Assembly (NCBI GenBank): GCA_002077045.2
Contig: KZ111149.1
Location: 158,019 to 222,018 of the forward strand
DNA length: 64,000 nt
Direction of reading: 5' to 3'
Source of the DNA: Rachicladosporium sp. CCFEE 5018
Taxonomy: Eukaryota; Ascomycota; Dothideomycetes; Cladosporiales; Cladosporiaceae
The stretch's first letter is position 1. Every line of letters begins with the position of its first letter. The notes beneath the pieces were generated by a model. It searched no databases. It saw nothing but the letters and a program-made list of their open reading frames with translations, and was not told the origin of the DNA. This document shows, piece after piece, positions 21,936-32,647 of this stretch. The position numbers were made by a program, and so were the translations under genes.

Positions 21936-22804
21936 TCAGCCACTCCCGTCTGCCTCACTGCTGTCGTCGTAGATCATCTCTCTGGCTGCCTCATACCCTT
22001 GCCCTGCCTGTAAGTGCTGCAAGTCGGGTTTCCACCGCATCTCCACCTCCTCAAAATAGCTAACTACGCCGTGCTGCTCGAATCCTAGACCGTCGAATAA
22101 TTTCACACTCGCCACATTCGTTTCTCCGATCTTGACGCGCAAGTACTCTAGCTTCTTCACGTGCTTCGCATTTCCCCCGCCCGTGCCACAGGCGTACTCG
22201 CCCGCAATCTCGCGCCAGTGCGTGAGAATGTAATGGATTAAGATCTGTAGCGCTGTGCGAGCATAGCCTTTGCGTTGGTGAGAGGGGGAGGGGATCATGA
22301 TTTCTAGCTCGCCTACTAGGCCACCTGCACCGCCATTTCTCGATTCCCCGACCCCGTCGTCCTGATCGTTTTCGACGTCGGAGAGGAAAAGGTTGACGTC
22401 GCCTATCATCTGCTCTGGGCCGTCGCAATGGCCGCTCTTGATACTCAGCACATCTCGAGCAGTTTCGGGGAGTGGGAGGCAGATGATGAAGGTTAGTTTA
22501 TCGTGGTCTTGACGCCAGGACTGTTGCATGGCGTATTCTTCGGCCAGGGATAAGGGCTCGGAGGCTGTGAGAGCTTGGAGAGAGGGGGATTGGAGCCATT
22601 GATGGTAGGTCTCGACATGGTGGGGAGAATAGGGGACTAAGAGAAGGCGGGGGTGGGAGATTGCTGGGAAGAAGAAGGAGAGGTCAGGACGTGCGAAAGA
22701 AAGTGGATGCAGAACTAAGGCAGTGGACCAGACGGCGAAGAAGAGAGTACATAGAGTGGGCAGGGATGATGTGGTGTCTTACCGGTATTAGCGTTGATGC
22801 GCAT
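21936..22804 (-). CDS. GNAT N-acetyltransferase, NAT9-like
   Basis: A 249-residue protein. Exon 1 (22804-22783) encodes MRINANT; a 119-bp intron (GTAAGAC...CCCAG) leads to exon 2 (22663-21936), and the frame is exact across the junction. The N-terminus MRINANTA and the following YHQWLQSPSLQALTASEPLS stretch are characteristic of the NAT9 group of acetyltransferases; the acetyl-CoA-binding Q/R-x-x-G-x-A element is HQRKGYART, followed by the conserved N-x-x-S element in ETNVASVKLFDGLGF. NAT9 relatives are linked to tubulin or protein acetylation in animals; the fungal substrate is unknown. It is convergent with the RhoGAP gene, with stops 83 bp apart. Confidence 0.88.
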
Positions 22805-23240
22805 AGCGAGCGCAGTGCGGATTTGTACAGGTAGAGATCGACGTAAAGTGTAGTGGAGCCGGATGATCGGACTGAATCAAGTACACTTCATCATTGAAAC
22901 TCGTGTCACCACATCTTCGATAGCATACGGCGTCGAAAATTGTATCAGTTGCCAGCCTGGAGTCCCTCGAGTTTGACTTTTGGTAAAGATGGGAAAGGGA
23001 AATGTAGGCAAAATCGAAGTGAAGTTGACCACGCGCACAGACCCGACGAACGCATCAACGTCTCGGGAAGTAGCATGCAAGGTCATAGTCGAACGATCGA
23101 GTATAACCAGCCAGGCTGACGCTACCAATGAGATTTGTTAGGCTCGTCATAAGATCCCTGAGTATTGTAGATCCCGCAGTGTGCCACAGTCGGGAGCATA
23201 CATCCTCTCCATCTCGTCCACCCTTCGCACCACCAAACAG
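22805..23240. other. Intergenic region, nothing recognised
   Basis: Upstream of the NAT9-like gene and downstream of the secreted-protein gene. Should hold the NAT9-like promoter. No gene supported. Confidence 0.4.
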
Positions 23241-24330
23241 TCATGAGTAATAGTCTTTAGTCCCACCATACCCATCATACTCCCCATGATCCGCAACACA
23301 GTCCGCTTTCTTCGTCTCATGGTCCGCCTTCCCCTTATCATGATCCGTCCAAGGCGGCGGATCAGTCCACCAGAGATCCTTTCCACCAAAGCCCATATGC
23401 GCATCGTAGCAAGGATCAACCTCGTCGTATACCTGCGTGTTTTCGAGATTTGGCACGAAGCGGTTCCAGTTCGTGCAGTACATATTCCTGCCATCCCTCG
23501 GAGGAGCAGGATCTGCGAGGTAGAAAAGGTGATCGTTGAACCTATGGTCGATTGCTTTGCCGTCGAAAGTACGGAGATCGAGTTGGCCGCCGTGCTTGTT
23601 GTCGACGTGGCTATTGTCGCATCTAGTATCCACGTCAGATCTTCAGGAGAGTTGATGGGGAGTTTTGAAGTGCTCACGCTATGTTGTACACCTGCTTCAA
23701 TCCGCGCACACACGCCGCTTCCGAAAGTGTATAGGCTATCGTGTCTAGCGCGCCCAGTCCAAATCCGATATGAAGGTACACCTGGCCGGCTTCAGGGCAG
23801 CAGTAATTGTTATGCTTAGCGTAGCCAAGGAAGCCAGCACTCGGCGGCCACTACGTGTACATCATGGAGACGCTGTTGGTCTTATTCTTCAAGTCGAGAA
23901 TCGTACCATCGCTCGCCTTGCAGAATTTCGCAACAGCTTGGTCCATGAACCTGTTTGTGATACCGATTGCTGTGACAGTCTTCAGTACTAGACAGTCTGA
24001 CGCATCTTCAACATATCTTGAGGACTTACTGTACCCTCGATCAAAGCAATTGGTGTCCGGCATCTGCCCGGTAGGGTGCTCTGCTATGGGATCAGCCACG
24101 ACGCCCCAGAGGATTTGCTCCGTATCCCGGCGTGCCGGAGGAATGTCCTTGTCTGCATCTGCGACGCCAGTGTGAGAAGCAGCATCAATGGTGGTATGAG
24201 TGCCCGGCATATTGAACGGCCCAATCACGATTCTGGAGTCTAGCTCTGATGCAGAGACTCTGGTGGCGATTGCTGCGATCAAAGCGCAGAGCGCCAGGAA
24301 ATTCCCAGGCACCGCTAAGACGCAAGTCAT
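23241..24330 (-). pseudogene. Secreted Cys-containing protein of unknown function, with an in-frame TAG (possible pseudogene or unrecognised intron)
   Basis: I do not recognise the family. The ATG at 24330 gives a clear signal peptide (MTCVLAVPGNFLALCALIAA). The frame runs with conserved-looking Cys segments (DTNCFDRGY, AVAKFCKASDG) to a TAG at 23853-23851. The same frame continues past it (WPPSAGFLGYAKHNNYCCPE, LSEAACVRG) to a GTGAGC donor at 23677; a 55-bp intron joins a last exon (23622-23241) rich in Asp, Trp and Cys and ending at a stop. A 42-bp in-frame intron (24029-23988) is possible. An intron from G|GTACGA to GAAG|CC (about 117 bp) could remove the TAG but would delete a Cys pair. 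So this is either one broken gene, a gene with that intron, or a sequencing error. No second copy exists here for comparison. Confidence 0.5.
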
Positions 24331-24782
24331 TTTGACAAAGATGTAGGGTGCGGTAAGGAGATCGAGAGCTTGAGGACTCATGAAGCAGAAGAGGGGATTG
24401 AGAGTGTACAAGGCCTCCGTACGGGGCTACACGGGTAGAGTGCAAAAGAAATGGAGACTCACCGGCTTGAGAAGTGCAACGCGTGACAACCTCGTGCTAA
24501 CATGGCCATACGAGAGCTTTCGAGACTGGTGCGAGTCGCGGACCTTGTAGCTTTGTGCTCGCTGTGCAGCGCGGGTCTCTGTATCGAATCGGCAGCAGGG
24601 AGACAGCTATACCCACCAGCATGTGCCTGATCGTCTTCCTCTATTATGCAGTCCCAGCTCCGTATGTGTAGAGCTGCATATGTGGCCTCTCATGGCTGTT
24701 GATCTGTTCTGAACGTCCACTCATGATCGCCGAAGACCTGGCCCCGCTTAAGTCGTCAAACTGACAGCGTTCCATTATCCCT
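24331..24782. other. Intergenic region, nothing recognised
   Basis: Between the start of the secreted-protein gene and the stop of HIS1. An alternative upstream ATG for the secreted protein lies at 24381. Nothing else is supported. Confidence 0.4.
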
Positions 24783-25860
24783 TCATACTGTCCTTGTATT
24801 CTCAATCTTAGTAACGATTATATCCGTCGCTCCCATCTCACTCAACTGATCCATCGCCTGCGCAATTCTTTTCCTCTCCACCATGGCCTGAACTGCGACC
24901 CACTGCTCATCCTGCAGATTCGTTACCGTAGGCGCCCGTCTCCCCGGCGTGATCGTAGTGGCTTTTGGTAGACTCGCACGCTCGACATTGTAGGTGCACA
25001 GCACGTATTTCTGCGCTGTAATGACCCCGCGGATGCGTGCTGAGATGAGGCGGACAAGGGAGGGGTCGGAGGGATGTTTCGAGGAGATGAGGACGGCTGT
25101 CGAGGAGACGACCGTAGCTATGGCTTTGAGACCAGCGGCTCGCATGGTCTCGCCAGATTCTGAAGGAAGTCAGTCACTCGCTCAATGCTGACAGTGGAAA
25201 GGCGGGGTTTGACGTACCGACGAGATCAACGATCCCATCTGCTACGCCCAGTGCGCAAGCAGCCTCCACGCTCCCTCCCACGAACTTGATGTTGGTTCTC
25301 AGCTTTCTTGGCCCGTCTCCATTGACTTCGCCATTGCTCTGATTCGCATTCTGTCCGTCCTCCAAGTCACGGAAGTACTTTTCTGATAGCGCCGTAAAGC
25401 TCGTCACGATGTTCCTCCCAACGAGCTGCTCCGGCGTCTGGATGTCTCCCTTCTCAGGGACCTGGACCTGCAGATCGCATTTTCCGAATTCCAAATCTAG
25501 CAGCTCCTCGATGCCCGTCGTCTCGCTTCCGGGCGTCTTCGCATCATGCTCGGCGACTGTGTCTCGTCCAGTGATCCCTAAATCTACGCGACCCTCGCCG
25601 ACGAAGGTCGGTATATCGGCTGCAGGAAGGAACACCAAGGCTAAAGGCAGATTCTTGACGAGGGCGATGTCAAGTCGGTTGTGTCGGTGGAACTGGATGT
25701 CACTACCCGAGAGGAGATCAAGGCATTGGGTGTGAAGCCGGCCCTTCTTGGGTACGGCGAAGAGGAGGCGATCGTTCAGACTAGCGAGTGTGGAGGTCAG
25801 AGTCGGTAGAGAGCGTGAGAAGCGACGGGGAAGAACCGGAAAGGTTGTCTCGGAAGACAT
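24783..25860 (-). CDS. HIS1: ATP phosphoribosyltransferase (histidine biosynthesis, first step)
   Basis: A 339-residue long-form HisG enzyme, catalysing ATP + PRPP to phosphoribosyl-ATP, cytosolic. Exons are 25860-25218 and 25159-24783, with a 58-bp intron; the junction restores DLV|ESGETM, a conserved family segment. Motifs: LLFAVPKKGRLHTQCLDLL, DIPTFVGEGRVDLGITGRD (PRPP/ATP site), KFVGGSVEAACALGVADGIVDLV. The C-terminal HisG_C regulatory domain (ITPGRRAPTVTNL to IIVTKIENTR) mediates histidine feedback in characterised enzymes. A loop with QNANQSNGEVNGDGP is an acidic/Asn insertion relative to the yeast protein. Divergent from RPS28 across 559 bp. Confidence 0.96.
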
Positions 25861-26419
25861 TGTGGGAGAGGTAGGTAGAGGAGGAAGGAGATTGGGAAAG
25901 ACGTACGTACTGTGAGACGAGCTCCATAGCTAGTAGTGTTATGTCGTGCAGCGGGCTAGCAAACACTAGGCTGATATGACTAGAGGGGTGAGGGAAAAGA
26001 AGGCAAGTGACTCCACGTGGGTCGTCCAATGGCTTACGAAACGGCGCGGTGTGGGAGAATTTTGATGTGATATTAGACGAGTTTGAGATGGCTGTACCCC
26101 GCTAAGTCGAACGAATTGATATGTTCAGACCCTTTGGCACGTGCATCCCTCGAAATCACTGCCTCGACATCCCACCAACCTGCCCAAATCGTCACCAAAA
26201 TCTGTGAATAAGGTAGCAGCTAGCGTCGGCCCTTGCAGCGGCACCACGGGAAGCGACCTTATCTCCACGTGACCGTCTCACTACACTTGCGAAATTCGCT
26301 TGGCGTGCGCCAAAAGTTCGACCTCGACACCACACCGAAGATCTTCACAGCCACGCCGACGACCAGTACTTCCAACACGATACTCAAATAATCCCTCTTG
26401 ACACCACAAATCTGCAAAC
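25861..26419. promoter_or_regulatory. Divergent intergenic region between HIS1 and RPS28
   Basis: 559 bp between divergent starts of two housekeeping genes, so both promoters lie here. I see no certain Gcn4-type or ribosomal-protein element by eye. Poly-pyrimidine stretches are present. Confidence 0.4.
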
Positions 26420-26830
26420 ATGGATTCCGCCAAGTGAGCGCTTCAAAACTGGGCAATTTGGGAGGCAGGAGACTAACAGAACGATAGGGTCCCCGTCAAG
26501 CTCGTCAAGGTCACCCGCGTCCTCGGTCGCACCGGTACGATCACGCCCAGATGCTGGAATGAAAACGGCACAGTGAAAGAGGGAAGGAAACGAACTGACA
26601 CTGTATATCAGGATCTCGTGGTGGTGTGACGCAAGTGCGCGTGGAGTTCATGGACGACACAACCCGATCGATTATCCGCAACGTCAAGGGCCCAGGTACG
26701 CATACCCAGAGATCGAGCGATCAAAATTGACGAGACGGGTTGGGTTTGGCTGCTAACACCAAGAACAGTGCGCGAGGATGACATTCTCTGCCTACTCGAG
26801 TCCGAGCGTGAGGCAAGGAGGCTGAGATAG
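26420..26830 (+). CDS. RPS28: 40S ribosomal protein S28 (eS28)
   Basis: A 68-residue small-subunit ribosomal protein assembled from four exons: 26420-26433, 26488-26534, 26612-26695 and 26769-26830. All introns are GT-AG, and the first has a GACTAACAG branch. The product begins MDSAKVPVKLVKVTRVLGRT and ends LLESEREARRLR, with the S28e core GSRGGVTQVRVEFMDD between; length and sequence match the family throughout. More than half of the gene is intron, common for fungal ribosomal-protein genes. It needs splice-aware reading because no single exon is longer than 84 bp. Confidence 0.97.
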
Positions 26831-27148
26831 AAGGGCTGTGGCGGAGCGGGGAGCAGGATGGACAATGTGGGCTAGACAACGGGCGTTTCAGAAAAGCATG
26901 GTGGCTGGACATTCGCGGATGAAGGAAGCGCTCAATGCTCTGATGTACCGACTGCGAGGCACCAAATGCGAAGCGAATGAAGACTATCCACACCCACACT
27001 CCTACCATGTGCGCACCGTTTCCGTGGTGCCAGGTGATTGTGGTTATGACTCACCATACCGCGTCTCATAGCCGCATGGATTGTGCAGCTCCTGTCTACA
27101 TTTTCGACCAGATTACATTACATGCAAGGACTACGAGCCAAACGCTCC
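26831..27148. other. Convergent intergenic region, nothing recognised
   Basis: 318 bp between the stops of RPS28 and the unknown membrane-protein gene; presumably overlapping 3' UTRs. Confidence 0.4.
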
Positions 27149-30010
27149 TCACCGGCTCATCCTCTCGCTGACACTCTCCGTAGCTTTACGAATAGGACTA
27201 GCCATCATCTCAAACCCCTCACTCAACTTCCGCCTCCTTCGCATGCTCGGACTCTCTGCCGCCTGATTCGGGTCCATGCTTTCCATGTACAAGTGCCCAC
27301 CATCGTCCTGCAGCTTCCACGACGAGCGGAACTGCTCACCCGTAGGTCCACCTCCGCAGGCTTCGGCGAGCTCTCTGCTCGGCGGACTATTGATCAGTAT
27401 GCCGAAGAGGTTGCTGGGCTCACTCAAGTCTGTGTACCAGTCGCGGTGAGTCAGGAAGTAGACGAGAGCGCAGAGGTTGAGGATGAAGACGGCGAAGAGG
27501 ATGACGCCGAAGGCGCGTTGGTAAGGCACGTTGCCACCGGACTGGTACTGTTGGGCTTGGATTGAGGCGTTGAAGTATTGATACTGGCCAGGCTCGATGC
27601 TGAGGGCGGAGTAGTTCTGTTGAAGATCAGGATGTGGTGTCGACTTATCAGCGAATTGCAAACATACCCAGAACTCAACAAAAGGCGTATCTTTTGTTGA
27701 CTGCAAGAGCGTGTAGCCAGCCATCACAGCAAGCGCCTCTGATAGGGACGGAAGAGCAAGGTTGAACTTCGAGTCGAGTGTCACCAGCTGGGTCAACAGT
27801 CTGCTGTTACTTCCGTTCGCATCGACGAGGCCGCCATCGAGGGAGATACCTACTACTGTTAGTGAGGTCAGGAAGTTGTGTGGGCTCGGGTACTCACTTT
27901 TGATCCACATAGAAGCGATATTCGGCCAGTCCTTATTCAGAGAGAAGTTACCACTAGTTGCATTCCCGAGGCTGTGATTGTACTGCAATGGGTCATTGGT
28001 CCCGCAAATAGCTTCCATGGACGCGCCACTACTCGATGCGTTGTATATCGTGTAGCAGATCGGGGTTTGACTGACTCTCACTTGGCACAGCGGGTAAGCA
28101 ATCTCACCGGTTGCGGGCATGATGGCCGTAGAGTTCCCAACCAGGTACACCGCATCGCGACCGTATGGAATCCCAGTGGTCTCGTTGATGATGGTGTTGT
28201 AGCCGATGGGAAGCTTTGGAAACACAGGCGGCCACTTGAATTCGCCATATGCTTCGCCCCAGCCGAAAATCGTATCAAGCTTCGTGCCTCCAAGATACGG
28301 GTCCGAGGCATTGAAGCCTGATGGCATCAAGCTATCGGGTGAGGTAGCGTTCTCCCACGCGCTGAGCGTGAGTGGCAGTAGCTGTTCCTCGGTAAGTGTT
28401 GCACACAGCACATGCACAACAGGGGACGGCAGGGACGCTTTGATTCTGTAGATTCCTAGTCCGTCGAGGTCCTCAGGCTGCATGATACCGTTGATCGAAT
28501 CGATAGCTGCCGAAATGACACCCACGTGTGGCATAGCCATCGACACATTAAGGACGATAATATTGTGCTCTTTGTATAGCGCTGTCATGTTATTCGCAAA
28601 CTCTTGCTCAATCCAAGGTGCTATGATAGTGGTGTTGTCGTGCAGAAGTGCGTACCCTTTCGGACGGCTAGCAAGATCTGCAGAGCCGTTGCCGCTATAC
28701 GCTACGTCGTGCCAGGTGTTGAGGTACCCATAGTAATTGTGAAAGGCCATAGCAGAGTGCTCGAGTTGCAAGCAAGTTGTCGAACCGTCACTTGGGTCGA
28801 CGTCGGCGGGTATTGGATACTTGCAGTCACTTGCAATGTACTTCGGGTTCGCGAACGACGACTTGACAAGCCCTGCATATGTCAGCGCTGATCACAGTCT
28901 ATATCGCAGGACTGACTTGCCTTGCATGACTGTCGGCTGCCACTCGTTGAACTTGAGCTGCGGCTGCACGAGAGCGTTCGCAGCAGTTACATATAGCATC
29001 GCCATGACCGCAGCGAGGAGAGAGATGACTCCTAGAAGGGTGATGCCTGCATAGCGAACACTCTCCCAGTGCGTGATCAGCGTTCCAGGCTGTAAGATCC
29101 AGGAGCGCATACTGATCTCCGCGAGCGTGATACCTCTGGCCGCCTTGTCGTGCGCTCGTCTAGCCAATGCTTGCCCCAGGAGAGCTACGATGACAGTGAT
29201 GAAACTCAACTCAATTGTCTTAGCGAAGAACGTGGTCAGCACAGTAGCACCTGATATAGTGAGAGCGCCGTTTGTTCGAATTGTACGACCGTAGCGAGGA
29301 CCACGCAGCGCTACGATTAGAAAGATGGCTGACATGATCGTGCTGTAGATTGAGAGGATCATGATCGTGGCTGACAGCCACGTCAAGCGGCCACGCTTGA
29401 AGGCGATTGCACTTCTGCAGTGCTGATCTGGTGCGAAGTCATCGTACTTGGATCTTACCGAGAGTAAGCCTGCTTCGGAGTGGGCATAGACCGAAGGTTG
29501 CTTGAACGAGTTCAACGAAGCCTGGGAGTGATGTGCCTGATGCTTATTGCCAGCGTAGGAGTTGTAGGATGTCCGGACGTCCCCAAAATTGCTGTCAAAC
29601 CGAGTACTGCCTGAGAACCCACCAGTGGAGGGTGGAGACATGAGTGGTTTTGCTGAGCCGGGTGTGGCCGCCTCTGGTGAGTCTGTGACATTTCCAGAGG
29701 TCACAGGCTTGCGCAATGGCGGTGTCACCACAGACTCGGATCTGCCTGTCGAGCCTGGCACGGCAATACCGAGACTATCATTGGGGTTCGGGTGCCACTT
29801 CGCCGCGCGACGACTATCGCCCAGGACCCCGCCATCTTCGAAGAAAAGCTCGTCTACCACTGAGACCGAGGGAACCCTGGCATAGCCTGGACGGTGTCGA
29901 GCTGTTATGTTCCCCGCTTGAGACGAACCTGGCAGTGGTGAAGGAGTTCGAGCATGCAAGTCAGTCGTCAGAGATTCTCGCTGTTCTTGGTCATTTGAAG
30001 AAGAAGCCAT
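27149..30010 (-). CDS. Large membrane glycoprotein of unknown function
   Basis: A 904-residue protein in four exons: 30010-28921, 28872-27898, 27849-27668 and 27616-27149. The ATG at 30010 (MASSSNDQEQ) is preferred over an upstream TTG. Residues 1-210 are disordered and Ser/Pro-rich. Three transmembrane helices follow (LTWLSATIMILSIYSTIMSA; a Thr/Phe-rich helix; ITLLGVISLLAAVMAMLYV). Next comes an extracellular domain of about 450 residues with many N-x-S/T sites and scattered Cys, then a fourth helix (FGVILFAVFILNLCALVYFL) and a short basic cytosolic tail. The topology recalls fungal-specific multi-spanning proteins of unknown function; I do not assign a family. Intron 1 uses a GC donor (GCAAGT), the only choice that keeps frame; introns 2 (48 bp) and 3 (51 bp) are in-frame and stop-free. 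Confidence 0.75.
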
Positions 30011-30529
30011 CTTTGACGACTTTAGTGCAACGATCAAATCCAGCCACGGATCTGCACACTCATTCGTGGGTTCTCAACACAAAGAGGATCTGAAACAAGT
30101 TACGAGTCGCACCACCTACTGGGGAAGCGACACGGCTAGAGACATAGATCCGATGGAGGGGTCGCAGAGATAAGGTCAACAAGGCTGAGTGCCCAAGGCC
30201 ATGGTGGGCGATCGGGTGCGACAGAGCTCCCACCGACTGTGCCACGCTGTGGCCCTAGTCGCATGCTCGCGCACGAGCTGCATGAAGCCGACGTGTTGGG
30301 CGATGGATCGGCCATTGGCAAAGATGTGCCAATGCAGCCACCATGGTCTCGGCTATGGAAAGAGATCAAGTTAATGCAAGGCTGAACGAAGCTATCGAAT
30401 CGCATGCAGAGACGTGGGGAGGCGGGAGACATGAAGTGCATGACTTGGAGCGCCAAGCTTTTGCCTGAGGCAGTCAATATGTGGACATTTTCTACAGCAG
30501 TAGTCCCATACAACGACAACCGTCACCGT
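30011..30529. other. Intergenic region, nothing recognised
   Basis: 519 bp: promoter side of the membrane glycoprotein gene and 3' side of the permease gene. No gene or motif supported. Confidence 0.4.
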
Positions 30530-32236
30530 TCATGCATCTCGCCGATCATCACCGTGCACACCAACATCTGCCACTGGAGGTCCAACATACCCTTTCCTGG
30601 CACCCAGCAACCACCACAGTGCCACCAGTATCGTAAACCCACCCCAAAGTAGTGAGGCATAATTCATGCTTTGTGCCGTTGGCGTGCTCGTGAACGGAAA
30701 GCAGTATATGATGAACCACACGATCATGAATACACATGCGATGCCATTGACCGCAAAGCCAATTACGCCAGTCATGCGAAATGGGCCCCATTTGCGGATG
30801 TTGCGCCGGCCAGACAGCAAGTTGGGAAGAATCGCAGCAAGGTAGCTCGAAGTCGACATTTGGATGTAGGATCCGACGAAGGCATTGAAGGCAGTTGTAT
30901 TGCCGACGTAGATTGCTCCCAGCACGATGACTAGCGCTGTTGTGGCCAGTGTAGCGTTGAGAGGCATGCCGAGCCGCGGCGACACGCGACCAAGCGCTCG
31001 AGGGAACGGCGTTGCGCCGTCGCGAGCCAGCGCCCAGAGAGTGCGACCGCAGGTAAGATGCAGACCAATCACGCTGATATAGATACAGATCAGCACCAGG
31101 AACAAGAGACCGATGGACCCAGCAACGCTGCCTGTTGCTTGTCTGTAAATCTCGGCAATCGGGTACTGTGCGGTGTAGAGGCTGTCGAAGTCGTTGATCG
31201 CGTACATGATGGCGATCAGGTACACGAGTCCTGTGGCGAAGCCGATGCCCATCTGGAATGCTATTGCGATGGGCACGTTGCGCTCAGCTCTTGGTATCTC
31301 TTCGGCCAAATGCCTGCGAGACCGTCAGCATGGAGTGTAGGCTATGTAACAGAAGCGGCACGCACGAAGTGACATCTTGCGTTCCAACCGCATACGCGCC
31401 GTTCAGCATGCCTGCGACAAACACGAAGCCATTTGGATAGCCGAATCCCTCGGCAGTCCAAGTCTTCCACACGGTCTCCGACGAAGTATGTCCAGGTCGC
31501 CCACCCGTTCCAGGCATAGCCGCTACGATGACGATCGTAATCAGAAACCCAGCAAGGATGAAGAAGAGTCCCACGCGGTTCAGCATCGGCATTGCCTTAT
31601 TGAACGCGCATACCGTTGCGCATCCCGTCAGTGTGACCAGGATGTACGTCACAAAGACATGCCACGGCAGCGGTACGAAGTCGACATGCTTCAACGCCCA
31701 CATCTGCACCATTGTCGTCGCAAGGATCATAGTAAACGACGCCAACCCAAATACCCAAGCAAGCCAATTCCAGTAGCCCGCGAAGAAGCCTACGACGCGA
31801 CCCCAGCGAGGGCCGCCAGTGATGGTAGCCCATTGGTAGACGCCTGCTGACGAGGGAATGGCAGAGGCGAGTTCGGCTATCGAAGCAGCAACGAACCAGT
31901 AAAAGATCGAGACGACAATGAACTCGTAGATGACGCCTGTCGCGAATCGTGAGCTGGTCCCCGTCAGTACAGTTGCTGTTACTCACCTGGTGGTCCTCCA
32001 TTGCTCAAGGCCACGACGATCGAGCCTCCGATCGCGGGCCATACGTTGCCTACCGTCAGAGCCATGCCAACTAGAGACAGCAAGCTGAAGTGTCTTTTCA
32101 GCTCTTGCACATGACCAGAGGCATTCGTCTCTCCTGGCTCGAGGCCCTGCGCCTGTGGCAATGAAGCATGCTCTGCGATTGCAGACTTTCCCATTCCATC
32201 GTCGGTGACCTTCTCGCCTACTTGACCTTGCGCCAT
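30530..32236 (-). CDS. Amino-acid/GABA-type permease (APC superfamily)
   Basis: A 534-residue, about 12-helix secondary transporter. Exons are 32236-31987, 31936-31366 and 31313-30530, with introns of 50 and 52 bp. The second junction restores the hallmark TQDVTS|HLAEEIPRAERNVP. Other family segments: FSLLSLVGMALTVGNVWPAI (helix 1, substrate-backbone loop), IAELASAIPSSAGVYQWA, and FAGYWNWLAWVFGLAS. These place it near fungal GABA/choline/polyamine permeases (Uga4/Hnm1-like, AAT-ACT group). The substrate cannot be fixed from sequence. N-terminus of about 45 residues is cytosolic and acidic. Confidence 0.9.
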
Positions 32237-32647
32237 GTTGTAGGTTGCTGTTCCCGTTTACAATATGTGTCCGGTCGCCAGAGCCGATGTGCTCGACGAC
32301 GGAGACATAAATTGCGTTGCGGGAAGCTATAATGCGATGTCCGCCCGGCATGTTTCGCATGGCTGCCACATGGAGGTGGTCTGGTCTCCCCTGTCTCCGC
32401 TCGAAGAAATGCAGGGGAGACTCTATTTACGTAACAAATGCAGGATAGACTTCGAGCTAACTCTATATAGCGGTTGCTAGTCAGTTTCTCAACTTTGATT
32501 GAAAGATGAAGATTCTACGCAAACCGGATCTGTTAACTTGAAGTACAGTTTACCAGTTAGATCGGGTTGAGGAAACACTTATGAGAGACCGTATCTCCAT
32601 TTCGGTCTGCTACGACTTACAAGTACAAATCCGACGTCTAGGCTCGA
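32237..32647. other. Intergenic region, nothing recognised
   Basis: 411 bp between the permease start and the RRP9 stop. Should contain the permease promoter. No nitrogen-responsive element is claimed. Confidence 0.4.
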
